A DNA stretch of 64,000 nt from SB25 sp050180705. Its GTDB lineage: Bacteria; Bacteroidota; Bacteroidia; Bacteroidales; Tenuifilaceae. Positions 62,785-64,000 of the stretch are shown here, piece after piece (positions within the stretch are counted from its first letter, which is position 1; every line of letters starts with the position of its first letter). The translations under genes were made by a program, and so were the position numbers. The DNA is taken from NCBI GenBank assembly GCA_050180705.1, contig JBFXDX010000006.1:171517-235516 (forward strand), written 5' to 3'. The notes beneath the pieces were generated by a model that was not told the origin of the DNA, ran no database searches, and saw only the letters and a program-made list of their open reading frames with translations.

Positions 62785-63223
62785 ATTCCACTTTTGCATT
62801 CTTAAGGGCATCTTGCATAGAGTATTTAAGCAAGTTGTATGACCATGTTGCTCCCGAAATTACATCTACATCGTCTATATTTTGGCTTTTAACTAGCAGA
62901 TTTGGATAAGTCTGAACTCCTTCCCAGTCGGCTCTGCATTGTTGTATGTATAATTCATTGCCGATATAATGTTTTTCGTAGTTTTGGTTGAAAGTTTCAT
63001 GATTCGTTGAATCGATAATTTTAAAGTTAACACTAATAATACGACCTTGTTCGATTATTACTTTGACACTTCCCCAAAAATCCTCATCGGTGTATATTGC
63101 TTTTGATTTACCATAGTATACGCCATCTGTGTACCCAGTTTTGTTGTTTTTTTCTCCGAAAAGAATAAGTGAAAGAATCAGGAGGATTGTAAGTGCTGTG
63201 GTTGCATAAAGAATCTTTTTCAT
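62783..63223 (-). CDS. Membrane-anchored FMN-binding-domain protein
   Basis: Protein of 146 residues. N-terminal signal anchor (about 4-22), then an FMN_bind domain (about 32-145) with the motif VDVISGATWSYNLL. In RnfG/NqrC-type proteins the threonine of the SGAT motif carries covalent FMN. It is not in an Rnf/Nqr operon, so it is probably an independent electron-transfer protein on the periplasmic side. Covalent attachment is inferred: the residue after SGAT is Trp rather than the usual Ser/Thr. Confidence 0.85.
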   Translation of the reverse strand: MKKILYATTALTILLILSLILFGEKNNKTGYTDGVYYGKSKAIYTDEDFWGSVKVIIEQGRIISVNFKIIDSTNHETFNQNYEKHYIGNELYIQQCRADWEGVQTYPNLLVKSQNIDDVDVISGATWSYNLLKYSMQDALKNAKVE

Positions 63224-63268
63224 TTTTTTGTTTTTCTATAAGATACATTAAATTTAATTTACCCTATG

Positions 63269-63300
63269 AAAAAAGGCTATCTCTTAAACGAAATAGCCTT
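63269..63300 (-). terminator. Intrinsic terminator of tRNA-Gly
   Basis: 8-bp stem aaggctat/atagcctt (63273-63280 with 63293-63300), 12-nt loop, six T after it on the minus strand; directly behind the tRNA. Confidence 0.8.
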
Positions 63301-63305
63301 CTTAG

Positions 63306-63378
63306 AGCGGGAAACGGGATTCGAACCCGCGACCCTCAGCTTGGGAAGCTGATGCTCTACCAACTGAGCTACTCCCGC
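63306..63378 (-). tRNA. tRNA-Gly (anticodon CCC)
   Basis: A 73-nt cloverleaf on the minus strand: acceptor gcgggag/ttcccgc, D stem gctc/gagc, anticodon stem tcagc/gctga with loop ttcccaa, T stem gcggg/cccgt with loop ttcgaat. Anticodon CCC reads GGG. Confidence 0.94.
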
Positions 63379-63424
63379 AATTGCTGAACAAAAGTAATTA
63401 TTTTCTATTATTTCGAATTAAATC

Positions 63425-64000
63425 CTACGAAAAAAAGTTCATTGGGTCAAGAATACTGCTTAAAAAACCTTTGGTTGTTTTGTTCGATGATGCATTGTTA
63501 AGCGAAACTACAGGTATTGGCGATTCATTGATTATATGATGTGCAAATGCTCCTAGGTAGTTATCGATTCCAATGTTTTCACGGTGTGTCATTATTATTA
63601 TTGAATCGCAGTTAATTTCGGAAGAGTAGTCAAGGATTGCTCTATAAGCAAAATCTTCTTCCTTTCGAATTACATTAATTGTGTATTCGATGTGATTTTC
63701 GTTGTATAGTTTGGTGTATTTCCTGATTTTATCCTGAATTCGACTGTCCTCTTGATCGATATTACCAAAGACAACCGATACTATATTCAATTTTGCACCA
63801 TGCTGTAATGCGAGTGCTACAGAGTTGAATAGCTTTAGTTTGCAATCGTGGGTTAAGTCAAGCGGAACAAGTATGTTTTTAAATTTATTCTCGGTGACGC
63901 TTTTTACTGTAATTACAGGTTGCTTAGAGGTGATTATAACGTTCGACAATGTTGAGCCAAGTCTATCTTCTCCTGGGTTTCCAGGGATGTTGTCAACCAT
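63425..64000 (-). CDS. Universal stress protein, tandem UspA domains (N-terminal part cut by window edge)
   Basis: The visible 191 residues begin with the end of a first UspA domain (LGSTLSNVIITSKQPVITVK: GSTLSNVI and the final strand). A full second UspA domain follows at about 40-165 (FKNILVPLDL, SVALALQHGAKLNIVSVV, CDSIIIMTHR, HHIINESPIPVVSL). The ATP-binding G-x2-G-x9-G-S/T motif is present in the first domain only in part; the second has YLGAFAHHIINES instead. The ATG at the window edge is almost certainly internal, and the gene extends beyond 64000. Confidence 0.88.
   Translation of the reverse strand: MVDNIPGNPGEDRLGSTLSNVIITSKQPVITVKSVTENKFKNILVPLDLTHDCKLKLFNSVALALQHGAKLNIVSVVFGNIDQEDSRIQDKIRKYTKLYNENHIEYTINVIRKEEDFAYRAILDYSSEINCDSIIIMTHRENIGIDNYLGAFAHHIINESPIPVVSLNNASSNKTTKGFLSSILDPMNFFS

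Overview
The window reads as a chromosomal stretch of a Bacteroidota bacterium, most likely of the order Bacteroidales. Grounds: low G+C and A/T-rich intergenic DNA; TonB-dependent receptor, DUF4876 and beta-barrel neighbours; many lipoproteins with early lipobox cysteines; -7 boxes of the Bacteroidota type TAnnTTTG in front of a tRNA, prfB and purQ; GH2 beta-galactosidase with a signal peptide; B12-dependent methylmalonyl-CoA mutase in two subunits; and a huge lamin-tail/FlgD-like surface protein. There is no rRNA, phage, CRISPR array or transposase. The left and right edges cut genes (a histidine kinase and a universal stress protein).

Layout. 1-1443: two-component system (kinase and NarL-type regulator). 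1930-12593: a five-gene outer-membrane/peptidase operon (S9 peptidase, gingipain-like C25-type peptidase with C-terminal helical repeats, TonB-dependent receptor, DUF4876 lipoprotein, outer-membrane barrel). 13002-16217: secreted beta-galactosidase, flanked on both sides by copies of the same ~60-bp hairpin repeat. 16365-30842: mostly housekeeping and transport: TlpA-like lipoprotein, O-antigen-ligase-like protein, 3-methyladenine glycosylase, D-2-hydroxyacid dehydrogenase, tRNA-Asn, PfkB kinase, prfB with its programmed +1 frameshift, a frameshifted zinc-ribbon gene, two DMT exporters, M20 amidohydrolase, flippase-like protein, PurQ, EEP hydrolase.

31166-44793 is the most striking part: eleven co-directional genes with gaps of 1-58 bp and one terminator at the end. 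They encode an intact CheR methyltransferase, a HAMP/GAF/PAS sensor, a second CheR whose SAM-binding motif has decayed, a CheB methylesterase lacking a receiver domain, a membrane GAF protein, a GAF/PAS/SpoIIE phosphatase, SiaB-like kinase, SiaC-like phosphoprotein (the phospho-threonine falls at residue 68), an ABCG-type ABC transporter with TerB-like and FHA-like N-terminal extensions, a lipoprotein and a small secreted protein. No CheA, CheW, CheY or canonical receptor is present. I infer a methylation-tuned sensory system feeding a Sia-type partner switch that controls a membrane transporter.

44858-64000: Memo-like lipoprotein, mutA-mutB, a small secreted TonB-C-like protein, a YfaP-like secreted protein, a subclass B1 metallo-beta-lactamase with all zinc ligands, the 1884-residue surface protein, asd, hflX, two tandem tonB paralogues, tRNA-Ala, an FMN-binding-domain protein, tRNA-Gly and a truncated tandem universal stress protein. 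Intrinsic terminators are clear at many gene ends and are listed separately. All functional statements come from reading motifs by eye; no database search was run.
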